Shown one piece after another: positions 51,596 through 63,210 of a DNA stretch of 64,000 nucleotides. This stretch comes from Trochalopteron elliotii (Eukaryota > Chordata > Aves > Passeriformes > Leiothrichidae). Within the stretch, counting starts at the first letter, position 1. Every line of letters begins with the position of its first letter. The stretch is from NCBI GenBank assembly GCA_024734555.1, contig JANPWX010000054.1:7459133-7523132 (forward strand), in the 5' to 3' direction. Under the pieces are notes generated by a model. That model worked only from the letters and a program-made list of their open reading frames with translations. It had not been told where the DNA came from and searched no databases. Position numbers and translations under genes: made by a program.

Positions 51596-54500
51596 TCTCA
51601 GTTCTTAGGCTGGTATGGAAATCTGCCAGTTTTTCAGTTATTTGGAAATACTGTTTCACATCAATGAAAGTGTTATGTTATAACGCTTTCATTAATGTGT
51701 AGAAATTTTTAATCTTTGAAATGAATCTTTTTGTACTTTCTTCAGATTTCAGATAACATAGGTGTCTGCTTTTTCATATTCTATTCTTAAGAGAGAACCA
51801 TACCCAGGAACCCTTCATTTGACAGACTGTTGTACTATTTGTGGAATCATGGGTGGAACACTATTTTGCTAGTATAGTTTCTCTTGTCTCTCAGGTCAAG
51901 GTTTTAGAATTAATTCCTCTACTGCAGCAGCTTTTGTCAATCAAAGCAATGATGTGAAAAGGGAATTTTATACAAGTAACCCGTACCAGAAATATGAAGG
52001 GCACGGAACATGGAATCTGTGAGGATTACTGAAGGTGTGCACAAATGCAACAGCGAAGCTAGTCACTGAAAGAAGAATAAAAAAAACAAAAAGTTTTTCT
52101 TGTGGTCAGCACAGAAAGTAAGGCTCTGGTTGTAAGGACAAGATGCTTCTCAGAAATCCCTTGGGAATGCAGAAAACAGAGTATAGCATCTCAGTCTTAA
52201 ACTAATAAGAAAACGGTTATCCTCTATTTTTGACTTACTTTTCTTAATCTTCCAAACTTGCAAACACCAAATTTATATGGCTTGTGAATATTTTATGAGA
52301 GCAAAATGCTGGGTTATCTCATCAGTCATGTTTTCCACAGATCATTCTGGCTCTTCTATTCAGTGAAAGGAATGATGTTTGTCCAGGTATCAATAATTAA
52401 TCCTTTGAAACAAGTCAAACCATAGCTAGAGTATGATAATTGACATCAGTGTAACCTAATATGCGAAGAAGTGCTGTAGATAGGCCAGTTTAGCAGTACC
52501 TCCTACCTCACATTTAGTTACTTTGGCCTTTCCTTTCTCTTTCCTACAAGTCTGACTCTTGTAAGAGGTTTGGAAGTCTCCATTAAGCTGTTCATTTGTC
52601 ACTTTGCCATTTGTTTTGTTTGTTAATCTTCCAGTGAAACCTTGTGTTTCCTAACTGCAATAGAACAGGTGAACAGCTGCAGGGTTTTTTTGTTTTGCTT
52701 GTTTTTTGCACTGGATGAGCTGGTACTTAGTAACTATTAAGATGGAGACTATGGATGGTAGGTATATCTGATAGAAGGCTTCTGGCATGGCAATATATTC
52801 AGTTGGTACTTGAAGTCTTAACATTTGCTGTACATTGCCCAGCTTCAGAGAATGCAGCATAACATTATGGTTTTATATTAATTTAAGACCCCTATTTGGA
52901 GTAATAGGAGTCAAAGTAATTTGGAGTCAAAGTAAGTGTATTGAAAGACATGGAATTAAATTATTGATAGAAGTCCAGTAATTTTAAACACAGTGTTTTA
53001 GGCCTTTGCCCAAGAGAAAGGAGAAATAGTCTCATATGCAAAATTATTCCTCTTCACATAGCACCTCTTGGTGGCTTTGGGGAAACAGGTGAATGAAAAA
53101 GAAAGGAACATAAATATAGATTCCTAATTTGTAAGAATGGCCATTATCATAGTGTTGTTGATGTGATATAAAACATCTCATAAAATGCCAGGCTCTAGGA
53201 ATGCAGTGCTGTTAATTGAAGGGCAGTTGATAGAGATAAAATTGCTATTTGCTGGCATCATTATCTAAAGCAGCTCCTTCCTAACAGTTCCAAACCATAT
53301 TTTCTTATTGTATTACTACTGCATGCTTCAGACTAGGAGCAGCTTTTTCATCTCATGCTAACTAGGGTGGAGTTCAAAGGCCAATGCTGTGTTTGGTGTT
53401 GCTGTTTTTAAATATCTGCTTAAACTGAGCAAACTATTTCCTCTTGAGTGATGTAGGCTCAACTCAATGCTCTGTATTTCATTACAGGTGATACTTAATG
53501 ATTTTTCTGTGATATTCAGCTAGTTACATGTTAGATAAATAGGATTATCAAATCATTTTCTTTGTTTCATCACACTTCAACCCAGGTCTTTGCCCTCACA
53601 TTAACTGCCTGTTTCATATGTTTTTTAACATGTTTTAACAAGATACCAAGTCTTTTCAGTACCGTACATCAGAGAGTACTTTCCAGGTTGTTTTCATGGT
53701 GTTCTGTTTTCAGGGCTTTAAAAAAGACAGATTATTCTTACATTATGTTTTAAGTTTTCGTAATAATTTTCTGATTTTATTTTGTGTTGTCCTGAGTTGT
53801 TGGATGATGTGTCTGTGCAGTGGTTCTATGTTTGCATAGGTATTTTAGAGGTGAAATGGAACAGGCAGGACTATATTTTGAAAGCTGTCGACAGTTTTTG
53901 GGATAATTTTGCCTTTTGAGTTCTTCTTTCTTAAGGTGACTATGTTCAAGAATCCCAGAACTTATGTCATCTAAGTCAATATTTATTGCTGAAAATAGAA
54001 GACAAACCATTGAAGTTTCTGGTCCAGGTTTGTGTCAAGCCATTGGTAGAACACTGAGTACTGATTCCTGTAGACACCGTCTCATCATGCTCTTTTCCAC
54101 TTACTCATTAAGTTCAGGAAATACGTATTTCACAATATACTGCTTCTCACTTAATCTACCTGCATGTTCCTGTCATCAAGTAATTAAAATAATGAAAACT
54201 GGCTAGCACATTGGGTAAAGATCCCTTACTTGTAATATTGAACTTGTAAATAATTAAGCAACTGTCGTCACTGTCACTTTTATTATTTTAAGCACCTTTT
54301 TTGGGTGTTGGTATTGGTTACTCAGTGCTTTGAGATGAGGAAATAGCAATGAAACAAGACTATACACTTAATAACAGGACTGAATTTTGTGTTCAGTATT
54401 AAAAAAACCCAGCCTTTAAACCTCCTTTAGTGATCTCTGCACAATTGCATAATGACTTGAGGATAAACTTTTCCTAATACTTAACTGCCAATTAAGTAAG

Positions 54501-55219
54501 ATAAAAAGCTAGCCATACAGATGAAAAATTTAAAATATCCCAACTGAATACAAATATTACATAACAGCAACTAATCTGCATATTAATTATAGCTACAATA
54601 ATGGCAAGAGCTAGGCTAATCATGAGATTCTGTTCCAAATCATACTTGGCAGGGGATGACTGTTTTACTTAATTTTTAATTAAGAAATAATATGGGTGGG
54701 AGATTTTAATAGAGGTGAAATAAGTAGTATAAATACAGCAATATAGCCATTCAAATGTATTACAGACTTTAATACCTTTAGAGAATCAAATACTGAATAG
54801 GTTTTTCATGTTTTACTGCTCTATTCTATTGGCAACCAAAAGTCAATACAGCAAAAGAACTGTAGGTTATGAAAACCTTTTCAAAATATAAAAGCTACCT
54901 TTCTCCTTCAATTAAGTAAATTGCCTACTATTTCACTGAGTGCTAGGAAATTTTAAATTATTTTTATATCTTATGAGCAATCACATCTATTGACAAGAAG
55001 ATTGGGGGTAAGGAACGTGTACACAATAAAAGAATTTTCTAACCTTAATACTTACAAGTTCACAAACATAAAATTGACTTTTTTATTCAGCTTTTTGTTT
55101 AGTGATCTGTAGTTCTGAGACTTTCAAGGTCTGTGGTTGCGGGTGTTTTTACCAAGGTGTGCATTCATGCACTTTTAAACAAGGGTTGCAGGGTGAAAAG
55201 ATAAAAAAAGACTGGTTTC
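51596..55219. other. Intronic stretch without recognisable genes or named repeats
   Basis: AT-rich sequence. It includes a short direct duplication of GGAGTCAAAGTAA near 52.91-52.94 kb. Nothing with protein homology is recognised. Confidence 0.55.
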
Positions 55220-55362
55220 ATCCTGACTCTGCCAGGAGTCTAGTGACTGAGTTAGGCACCTAATCACCACCTCAGTTTCTTATCTGAGAAGAAGAGAGAA
55301 TTATACCTCCTTTACTGTGAAAACCACATAAATTCATTCAGTATAAACTTGTACAGAGTATG
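55220..55362 (+). mobile_element. MIR SINE relic
   Basis: The plus strand shows successive MIR landmarks. CTGACTCTGCCAGGAGTC matches the GGCTCTGCCACTTACTAG region and GTGACTGAGTTAGGCACC the TGTGACCTTGGGCAAGT region. CACCTCAGTTTCTTATCTGA matches CCTCAGTTTCCTCATCTGT, and GAGAATTATACCTCC-TTTACTGTGA matches the TAATAGTACCTACCTCA region. A remnant of the ATTAAATGAG...ATGTAAAGC segment follows. It is an old copy whose ends are approximate. Confidence 0.7.
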
Positions 55363-55509
55363 AAAGCTCACTGTGCAATGCAGAGGACCATGGAGCAAAT
55401 TCTGCTGTGTGAAGCTTACTGGTCTGAAAGACAAGCTCTAGCGGTTAGAAAAAGCAGAGAAACTGGTGGGAAGAGGGAAGAAATGTCGTGTATTGTTTTA
55501 AGTGGTCTG

Positions 55510-55760
55510 AAGCTGTCCGGACTGTGGGGCACCCGGGGCCTGCCCAGCGCCCTGGCTGGGGTGGTGGGACAAGGCCTGCCCTGGAGCCTTCCTAGGGCAG
55601 CAGCCTGGGGGTCAGGCAAGGAGAGCTGGCTGTGAGCCCACCAAGGCTGGGAAGGATGGTGCTGTGGGAGCCCTGGATGGGCCTGACATGGTGTCCTGGG
55701 TGTCAGAGTCAGGGGAGACCCTCGGGGCAGTGGCTAGGACCAGTGAGGCCTTGGAGATGT
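55510..55760. other. GC-rich block 2 kb upstream of exon 2
   Basis: About 250 bp of strongly G+C-rich sequence (CACCCGGGGCCTGCCCAGCG, CCTAGGGCAGCAGCCTGGGG) with sharp edges against AT-rich flanks. It has few CpGs, so it is not a classical CpG island. It carries short open frames on both strands, none familiar. It could be a decayed GC-rich mobile element, a minisatellite remnant or an intronic noncoding exon. Confidence 0.5.
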
Positions 55761-56859
55761 GTCTAGATTGCCTAAGCTCCAATGTTGTTTGGAGTATAAA
55801 GCATAGTTTTCTCTTTCCTTTTATAATCAAAACCTTCATGATGGTGAAGGCATTTCTTTGGGACTGATCTCTGTGGCTTTGTGATGCTTTGGGTCACCAG
55901 TTGCTCCAGCCAAGCATTGCTCTGCTGGAAACACCTCGTTCCATGTCATACATTGCTGTCCTCTGCAGTGAGCTCATTTCTGTAGGTTGTGCTCTGTGCG
56001 TGTGCAGCACAGGATATGTCTTTCAATGCTGAGTGCAAAACATCTGATTCACTCTGTCCAAATTTGTCAGTGAATGAGGTCCAGTTATGCAAATACAAAG
56101 TAATTTTAAACTTCTGTTGCGTTATTTGCTTGGGAAGTGTACTGAATTACTGTTGTAACTCTGAATAATTTGTTATCATCAATATAGTAACATCACACTG
56201 TGCTGTAATTGCTAGTAAGAACATGGAGCCTGCTTTCTGGGAGGGAAACTAACAGAGAAAAAAGAATCTGATCAGTCAATTAAGTTGCAGTGTTAAGCTT
56301 CTCTAAAAACAACTGTTGGTCTCCATTCTACATTTTTAGCATTGTTCTACTGTTCTTTACAGACAGTAGCAATGAAATTGCTTTATTAGTTCAGTGCTAC
56401 TCTCAGGAAGTGGCTGTACCCTTATGTCTGGCTGTGTCCTCCAGGCCTGACCATCACAGGATTGTATTTCTACTGTAGGAATAATCACATAACCAGCATC
56501 AAATATCTTTGCTTGTGTAAAAGATATCCCAAAAGGGATTAATGGCAATTGATTTCCTGATTAGTGGCCTACAGACAAGTAATCTATAAGCAAGATCTTT
56601 CAAGCTGTTGGTCTGTGCAGAGCACTTGGAACAGTAATGCAGATGTAGTGCTCAGGACTTGCTTCAGCACTGAATTTTGCTGCCTCTCCTATTTTTGTTT
56701 AGCATAACGTGTCAAGTATTCAGGGAGTCGTTAGTATTACGCTGCCACCAATGACATGCTCATGGCACAAGTCTGATACTTTGCATGTGATATGATTTAA
56801 ACAGTGTACAATCCACGGTGGCTTTTTCTGTTTTTTCCCTTGATGTTTGTGCAGCACCC

Positions 56860-57480
56860 GACTGTAGCACATCGCAGGCAGTCACAGAGCACGACATCCT
56901 TGCTGCAGCATCCATGAGAGACTGATATGAATTCCAGTGCCGTGTGACTCATCAGTGAGCTTGATGCAGCTGAGGCTCCTCTAATTTTTAGCTCTTCATT
57001 CTGTGAGAGCCACTTACTGACAGAATAATTCCTGTGATATATTAAACACTTTCATTGAAACACAGGTTCACTGATAGCGTGGCAGCTCCCTGCAGATTCT
57101 TTATGATGGATTTTGTTCCCCTCACACTTGATAATTGCTGTCTTGTTACATCATGCTTCTCAGTGAAGGTTTACTCAGATAATTAATTCTAGTGATAGGA
57201 AATTAAAATTGTACATAAATTATGTTCACACCTAGTATGCATTATTTTGAACTGAGACATCGTAAGGTCTTTCAGTGTATGTCTGACAAATTCATTTATA
57301 TGTAACTCTATATTTGCATACAGAGCTGTTGCCAATTATGTTGCTTGTAATGAAGGAGCATATAGTATATTTGCTGTTAAGTATATGTTTTGAAGATGTA
57401 ATGTCAAGGAGAGTATTATCTAGTTAGTCTGGTACCTTACAGAGCATTTCTATTTCTCTTATTTCTAAAGAGATGTAGCT
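56860..57480. promoter_or_regulatory. Candidate regulatory segment just upstream of exon 2 (unproven)
   Basis: This non-repetitive segment holds isolated CpGs (CACCCGACTG, ACATCGCAGG, GCACGACATC, GTGCCGTGTG, GATAGCGTGG) and a perfect AP-1 core, TGACTCA, at 56945-56951. Several TAAT-type cores (GATAATTAATTC) lie downstream. CpG retention in an otherwise CpG-poor intron is suggestive only; no function is demonstrated. Confidence 0.2.
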
Positions 57481-57593
57481 AAGTAGGCTCTTAATTTCAC
57501 CTAGCAGGGATCCAGGAAGACAGATTTTCTGTTTTTTATAGCAGTTCTTGCTACCTATATACTGGTTTTCACAGTCAAATTGCTAAACATTAA

Positions 57594-57617
57594 CTAACCC
57601 AAATACTTACTTTGCAG
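57594..57617 (+). promoter_or_regulatory. Branch point and 3' splice site of KCNMA1 exon 2
   Basis: CTAAC at 57594-57598, within TTAACTAAC, matches the branch-point consensus, with the likely branch A at 57597. That is 20 nt before the TTTGCAG acceptor ending at 57617. The pyrimidine tract between them is weak and interrupted by A residues (CCAAATACTTAC), so recognition probably leans on the strong branch site and on exonic signals. The motif is seen directly; its use is inferred from the exon. Confidence 0.75.
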
Positions 57618-57782
57618 GAGGCCCAGAAGATCAATGGTGGTGGAGATACACAGGCAGATGGAGCCTGCAAACCAACAGATGAAAAAGAGGAGAATGTGGC
57701 AGCAGAAGTGGGATGGATGACGTCTGTGAAGGATTGGGCAGGAGTCATGATATCTGCCCAGACATTAACTGGCAGAGTACTT
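57618..57782 (+). CDS. KCNMA1: KCNMA1 (BK/Slo1 channel alpha subunit), coding exon 2 (internal exon)
   Basis: This internal exon encodes 55 residues in phase 0-0, starting EAQKING and ending AQTLTGRVL. The product is the pore-forming subunit of the large-conductance Ca2+- and voltage-activated K+ channel, a plasma-membrane tetramer that repolarises nerve, muscle and hair cells. Exon residues 1 to about 30 are the acidic/polar, variable cytosolic S0-S1 linker. Residues 31-52 ([20 protein letters not shown]) are the family's near-invariant approach to S1, and the last residues RVL begin S1. The aspartate in VKDW (codon 57732-57734) is the position called D99 in mammalian Slo1, known to contribute to the Mg2+ site between the voltage sensor and the cytosolic domain. 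The exon is one codon longer than the mammalian exon as I remember it, and the linker carries a cysteine (57666-57668). It is flanked by a consensus AG acceptor and a GTAAGT donor. Reading through the donor meets a stop after about 14 codons, as expected for an intron. The frame also runs a short way upstream, but TTG at 57612 lies inside the splice acceptor and is not a start. Identity is secure from the strongly conserved half; the paralogues Slo2 and Slo3 do not have this sequence. Confidence 0.96.
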
Positions 57783-57790
57783 GTAAGTTT
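57781..57790 (+). promoter_or_regulatory. 5' splice site of KCNMA1 exon 2
   Basis: The exon ends with CTT (Leu) and is followed by GTAAGT at 57783-57788, the best possible match to the U1 snRNA consensus on the intron side. A U-rich stretch follows directly (57787-57823), of the kind that TIA1-type factors bind to help U1 recruitment. The donor fixes the exon end in phase 0, so skipping this exon would keep the reading frame while removing the linker and the S1 approach. Confidence 0.85.
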
Positions 57791-60700
57791 TCTATGTTTT
57801 TATTTTAAAGAATGTTTTTTTTAAAGCACTGTGTCCCAGCATTAGCGGAGGATTTTTGATTGGTTTGTTGCATCAGCACTGAGTCAATCCCAATTTTCTC
57901 TGTAAAATAGCAGACTAATTCCCACTGCAAGAGAGAGGCAGAGATGGCAAGTAAGAAACTGACTGCCAGTCCACTCCCCAGCCTATTTCACTACTCTCGC
58001 CCCATGATTTTGAACTACAAACAGTGAATTTTTAATTTTCATATTAGATGTTAAGACTATAGATCTGTTTCATCTGAAAATGAAATTGTGCTTGGAAGAA
58101 CAGGAGCAAACTTGGAAAATAAGCCCAGTATTACAAATGTAGAGAGCAGAAGGAACTGTAAAGCAAAGATAAAATTGAATTGGCTATGCAATAAGATTTG
58201 TGATATGTTCAGTAGGCTAATAATGATTTTATATTCTCTTCATATTTTTTTTTATAGGCATAGAAATCCTTCAAACCTGTGAGCAGTTAGGTATCAAGTG
58301 GAGACAGATGATGATAATATGTGGTTTAAAGGAAAAAAATCACTTTAGTTATTCACTTTATTTAAACATAATTGCTCTAGAGCATTTTCAAATACTCAAA
58401 TGTTTTCTGGGGCATTCACTAAAGTAAAAAGTGTCTCCTATGTAATTCTGATTAGTTTTCTTTTTAGAATGCATGTACTTATAAACTAGAAGCTGAAGTG
58501 ATTTAAATCCCATTTAAAACTTCAGAGAATCCCAGTGAAACTTTGTAACTAGTTTGGGTCAAACTGAAAAAGGGTTTGTCTTTGGTTGTTTACTTGGGTT
58601 AGGAGAAATTTTAGGGTGAGTCAGTTTTGGGCTAGAGAATAATTTTTTGGGTGGGGGAGGGAATGGAGGAAAAGAAAAGAGATTGCACTTCATAATCAAG
58701 TCTTCTACAGCAAAAAGCTGAGGTGACTTAATTGCCACTGTATTGTTTGGTACTGCAAGAAGAGTATTTTGATTTTTTTCCTAAAAATACTATTCACTTT
58801 TTTTATATTGCTGACTTTTATCAATAGCTGGAAGGCGTGTTCCCTTGCCACTTTTAGCACTACATGTCTTCTATGTGCAGCTGCCATATCGACAGTCTTT
58901 TAGTGATTGTCTTTTTAAAAATGGCATTTTGCATGTTTCCTGGCATCTTCAGCATTAAAAATGAAAACCTTCAAGTTATGTTTCTAGTTCCAATTTAAGT
59001 AGCAAGGCTAGAAATCATCCAAGCCCAGAGTCCTCTGCTCCCATCTCTGCAGTCAGAAATTGCCCTGTGTTGATTTTACTGGGCTATATGTGAACACAGG
59101 TACAAACCAATTGGGACCAAAACCTAATATGCATAATATAAAATGCATTTTACTTGAATATAGTGGGAGAACTTACTCAACACTGTTTGATGACTTCATT
59201 TACTTCTTTGGGGTATTTTTTAGAGTTTACCATTGCATTTTATAAGGGACCAGCTGGCCAATGTCATTGGGTTAGGTTATTTCTGAGAGTGTATTTATAG
59301 TCTTGTCAAGGTATAACAGCACATATTGTGCACATCTGGGTTTATCAATATGCCTAACCATCTGAGAAATAAGTAGTGATGCATGGAACCTCTTAGTTAA
59401 TTTTGGTCAGTTTAGAAAACAAGGTGCATTTATTTTAGTATAGCACTTGTCAAATTCAGTATGGGAATTGACAGGATATAATTTATGGAGGATCATTTCC
59501 AGAATGGAACATTTGGCTGTTGATTTAAATTTTCTTTCTGAGAATATTTGCTAAAGGTTAACTGTTTCATTGAAAATTCCTGCTAGAGGGTAATATTCTC
59601 ATTATTTTTAGATATCGGATGTAGAAAAATCAAATCAATATTTATGTTGAAGTGTATTGTTTGAAAATATTAGAAATTAATCACGGATTACTACTAGTTT
59701 AATACAGCCTGTTCCTGCAAGCTGCTGTATTTCTGAATTGAAGTGCAGAATTTTTTTTCCCCAAAGAAGAAAGAATTGGTGATTTCAGAGTTCTCTGAAA
59801 TCAAAATTGTAGGAGATATCTGCCGCTAAAAAAATTATAGTACACTTTTACACTGTGAGAGTTTAAATTAAAATTAATCTTATATATCCAACGTTTATAA
59901 AAAAAAGTTTTAGAAAAGTCCAATGAAGATGGACTTGGGAAAAGAATCACAATTGAACTTAGTTCAGCATGATCACCTGAAGGCTATTGTGGAACTGCTG
60001 CCTGGGGTTGTTTGGGAAGTGAAGGAGACAAGTTAGCGCAGTGTGGAACACACATCAATGTAAAGTAGAAGCTGATTTGTGTTTTCTGCTCATAGGAAAA
60101 GCTCCCATCATTATTCTTCCCTGGACAGGCATTTTCTTCACAATAAATCTTAGTGGAATGTCAAGTGCTGTTTGTGGAATATAAAAGGGCTGCTTTTTGG
60201 AACTCTGTCTTCTGGGTTCTGTCACCATATCTTTGACATGTCTGATCTAGCTTTTGTTTCTTCCCTACTAACCTTACAAAACAGCTTTCTAATTAATTAT
60301 ATTAGTTTGTCCAGGTGCTTTGTGAATATTGAAACAAATATTCAAATAGTAGGTGCTCCCATAATTACCTCTTTAATTTTTAAACTTTATGACTACCCAG
60401 AGGTGAAGAGGATAAAGGCCAACAGTATGGAAAATACAAGACAACACACGTTTAAAGGTTATATCTTTGTAATGTAGTACTAGATTGGACATTTACATTG
60501 ACATTGGACCATTTGTACAATTCTCCAGTGAAATAAAATATTTCTATTTATACAACAAATGCAGACTTGAAGACCTTAGGCAGTATTGTAGCCATAGAAC
60601 TATTTGAAAAAAATTTAAGTCTGAAGATACTTTTTTTCCAATATAATTTCCAAAATCATGTGTTTTAGTGCATCTGCTGGAAAGTAAGGGATGTTACTTG

Positions 60701-62112
60701 TTATTCATGGCCTGGGTCACTGGAGACAATTAATTAAACTGTTTAATCCATTCAGAGACAAACACTGAAGTCTTTGATAGAGATGGTTCCCCTCCACTCT
60801 AGTTTGTGAGGGAAGTAAGGGGTCTGTACCAGAAATGAATGTTGAAAAAACCCAGCCATGTTTGTTATCTCCTCTCCTCCCATTCCATTCATTAGAAGGA
60901 AAATTACATTTGAAGACTAAACAAAGAGGAGAAATAAAAACCTTGTTGTTGGGAGCATCATGAGAAATGAGAATGGGAAATTTTAAATAGTTAAACTATT
61001 GAATTTTCAAAGCATTTCACCATCACTTATTGTTATGTCAACTGAGTGTTTTCTAGCCTGTAATTCTTTCTGTAAGAGATGTGAAAGTGGCATGTGCATA
61101 GCATTGGACTAATACTGATTTGTTTTGGTAGTTTATGTGAATATAGTAAAGATAAAGTACTGAAATAGAAACAGACATTCTTACTGCTTTAGCAGCTAAA
61201 TTCTATTCCTGACATTTCATAAGTGGTTTAGGCACAAAGAAATATTCACATTACCCAGTTACATCTAAAGGGCAGGCAGGCTTTGGAAGAAGAGGTTTGT
61301 ATAGGGAGATGCAGAATGTCCTTCAATTACAAACTCTTTTTGTTTTTTCAAGTAGTGCTGCTGATTAAGCGTGGTGCCTACCCTTGTGTGGCCAGAATAT
61401 CCTTTTTTTCTCATACTTTAGCTTGGAGAAGCATGACTGGAACATAATGTTATTGGTGCCACAATCTTTGAAAATCTGACTTTTGAACTTAAACAATGTA
61501 GATGGGAATTTGACCTATGATTTAAAAATGTGTCCATGTTAAATTGCATAAGCACATGATTTAAGAACACACTAATTGAACCCATGCAGTTCTGTCTGCA
61601 TTTGATGTTGAGTGGTATAAATATAAAGAACAGTAAAAGGCAACAATTTACTTAAAATCTGTTCAGGGAAATACTGATTTACCTTGAAATGCTGTGAGAT
61701 GCTGTAGATGATGGAAGTATCAGATTTCTCAGGTGGGTTTCTCAAAGAAGAATCAAACATTCATAATTAATCTCAAGATGTGGGAAATTAAACATGTTTA
61801 TGAACTGATTTTTGCTTTCTGAAATTATGTCATTTGAGTAAGAAGAAAAAGATTTCTTTAATTAGATGGAGTGTTTGATACACAGAAGAAAGTCATACAT
61901 ATGTTGTTGAAATTGACACAGTTCAGTCTATGGAAAGCTGTAGACCCTTGACTGGACTTCTGAAGAACTATTAAGAAATGGTAGAGGGCCTCACTACTCA
62001 TTTGGGGAAAACCAGTGGATCTTTAATTACATAAGTATTTATAGTAAATTTTCCTGGGAAATATATGTAGGTATTTTATATGCTTTTTGATCTTGTTTGC
62101 TTGCGTGTTTTG

Positions 62113-62134
62113 AGTTTTTTTCAGTTTTTTTCAG
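62113..62134. repeat. 10-bp tandem duplication of AGTTTTTTTC
   Basis: Two exact copies of AGTTTTTTTC followed by AG, in intron 2. The TTTTTTTCAG ends mimic 3' splice acceptors but are followed by no recognisable exon. Confidence 0.85.
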
Positions 62135-63128
62135 AACTAGATTTGTTCTTGATGCTTTTTCTTTACTTTTAATTTTTTTTTTTGAGAGGACTCAAATTCT
62201 TTTAATGTTGAGGGGAAAAATTCTCACAACCTCTTTTGAAAAGTAACAGTTGTCTAGCTGCCATAGTGAAATTTAACAGTACACAAATTGTGGGGTTTCT
62301 CCCTGTTTCCAAAGACAGTGACTGTTGTCTCATTACTTTAAGGAACTTAGGAGCTCAAAGGATAATTTGATATTTGACAGATCAGAGATTGGAGAAGCAG
62401 GTGCAGTTGGTATACATAGACATTTTTTGATAGTGTTCTTGACAGTATCAGCTATTTCACTAGATTTTCAAAGCCGGAAGAGAAACCTTGTGATGTTGCA
62501 AACGTGAGTATGCAACATCTCAGAATTTAAATATGAGGTTTAATAAGTTTGATCAAGGAGAAACAAAGCTCTCATAAATTTATTTCTTTCTTTTTCTTTT
62601 AATTTGGACCTTCTCATCCTGGAAGTATCCTGTAACCAATCTTCTTGTGAAATTAACATGCAATTTTTTTTCCTCAAGCATGTGTAGTTCTTAGGATGCA
62701 GTTAATCTGAATAGGATGTAATTTAGAATAAAATATATTAAATGACTAGAGAATAGAAATTGAATGCATGCTCCAGTGATTTAGTCTTTCATACTTATAG
62801 TATTCCAAGCCTTTTACAAGTCCAAATATGACAGTTTTTCAGCAGTGAAGCGCATGCATTCTTTGATTAAAGAATTTGTTTTGCAGTGTATTGGCTCTGA
62901 CATGACAATTTTTTTTTTAGATAGCTTAACAAAGTTTGGTGGAACTTACAGAATCCTGTAATCAGGCAAAAATAAGTAGTGCCATATATGCCCTTTAGCT
63001 ATGGTCTAGATTTCTGAGCTTAGAGGAGAAAGGGAAAGTCTTTCTCAGTTCTAGATGAGACTGTGCATAGGCAGGAAGCACAAGATATTCCATGCCCTGA
63101 GTGGTATGGTGTGGTTTTGTTTGTGGCC

Positions 63129-63210
63129 CACCCCCTCTCTTTTTTTTCCCCCCCTACTTTTTTTTTTTTTAATGTTTTGGTTTTTGATTGTTTTTGCCCT
63201 TTTTTTTTAG
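63129..63210. repeat. Pyrimidine-rich tract
   Basis: Successive T and C runs (CCCCCTCTC, T8, C7, T13, then more T-rich sequence ending in T9). It is simple sequence that could form triplex DNA and is prone to length variation and sequencing error. Confidence 0.75.

Larger units (their letters stand above)
1..57617 (+). other. KCNMA1: KCNMA1 intron 1 (3' part; intron start lies outside the window)
   Basis: The sequence upstream of exon 2 has no exon that I can recognise, and in vertebrate KCNMA1 the first two coding exons are separated by a very large intron. The whole left side is therefore assigned to intron 1 by inference. The first exon should be recognisable by long Gly/Ser runs, the S0 segment and a cysteine-rich VCCHC motif; none of these is encoded here. 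The intron is AT-rich, with few mobile-element remnants, all short and old. Alternative first exons or intronic noncoding transcripts cannot be excluded from sequence alone. Confidence 0.8.

Noticed and set aside
57612..57617. Possible translation start (TTG CAG) just before the KCNMA1 exon
   Set aside because: These bases are the TTTGCAG splice acceptor; the conserved protein sequence begins at GAG 57618 in phase 0.
58235..58262. Strong pyrimidine tract with TATAG resembling a 3' splice acceptor in intron 2
   Set aside because: No conserved Slo1 exon sequence follows, and stop codons appear soon after; a decoy site at most.
58470..58935. Two TGCATG (Rbfox-type) hexamers downstream of exon 2
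   Set aside because: They lie about 690 and 1150 nt from the donor, and hexamers of this kind are expected by chance in several kb.
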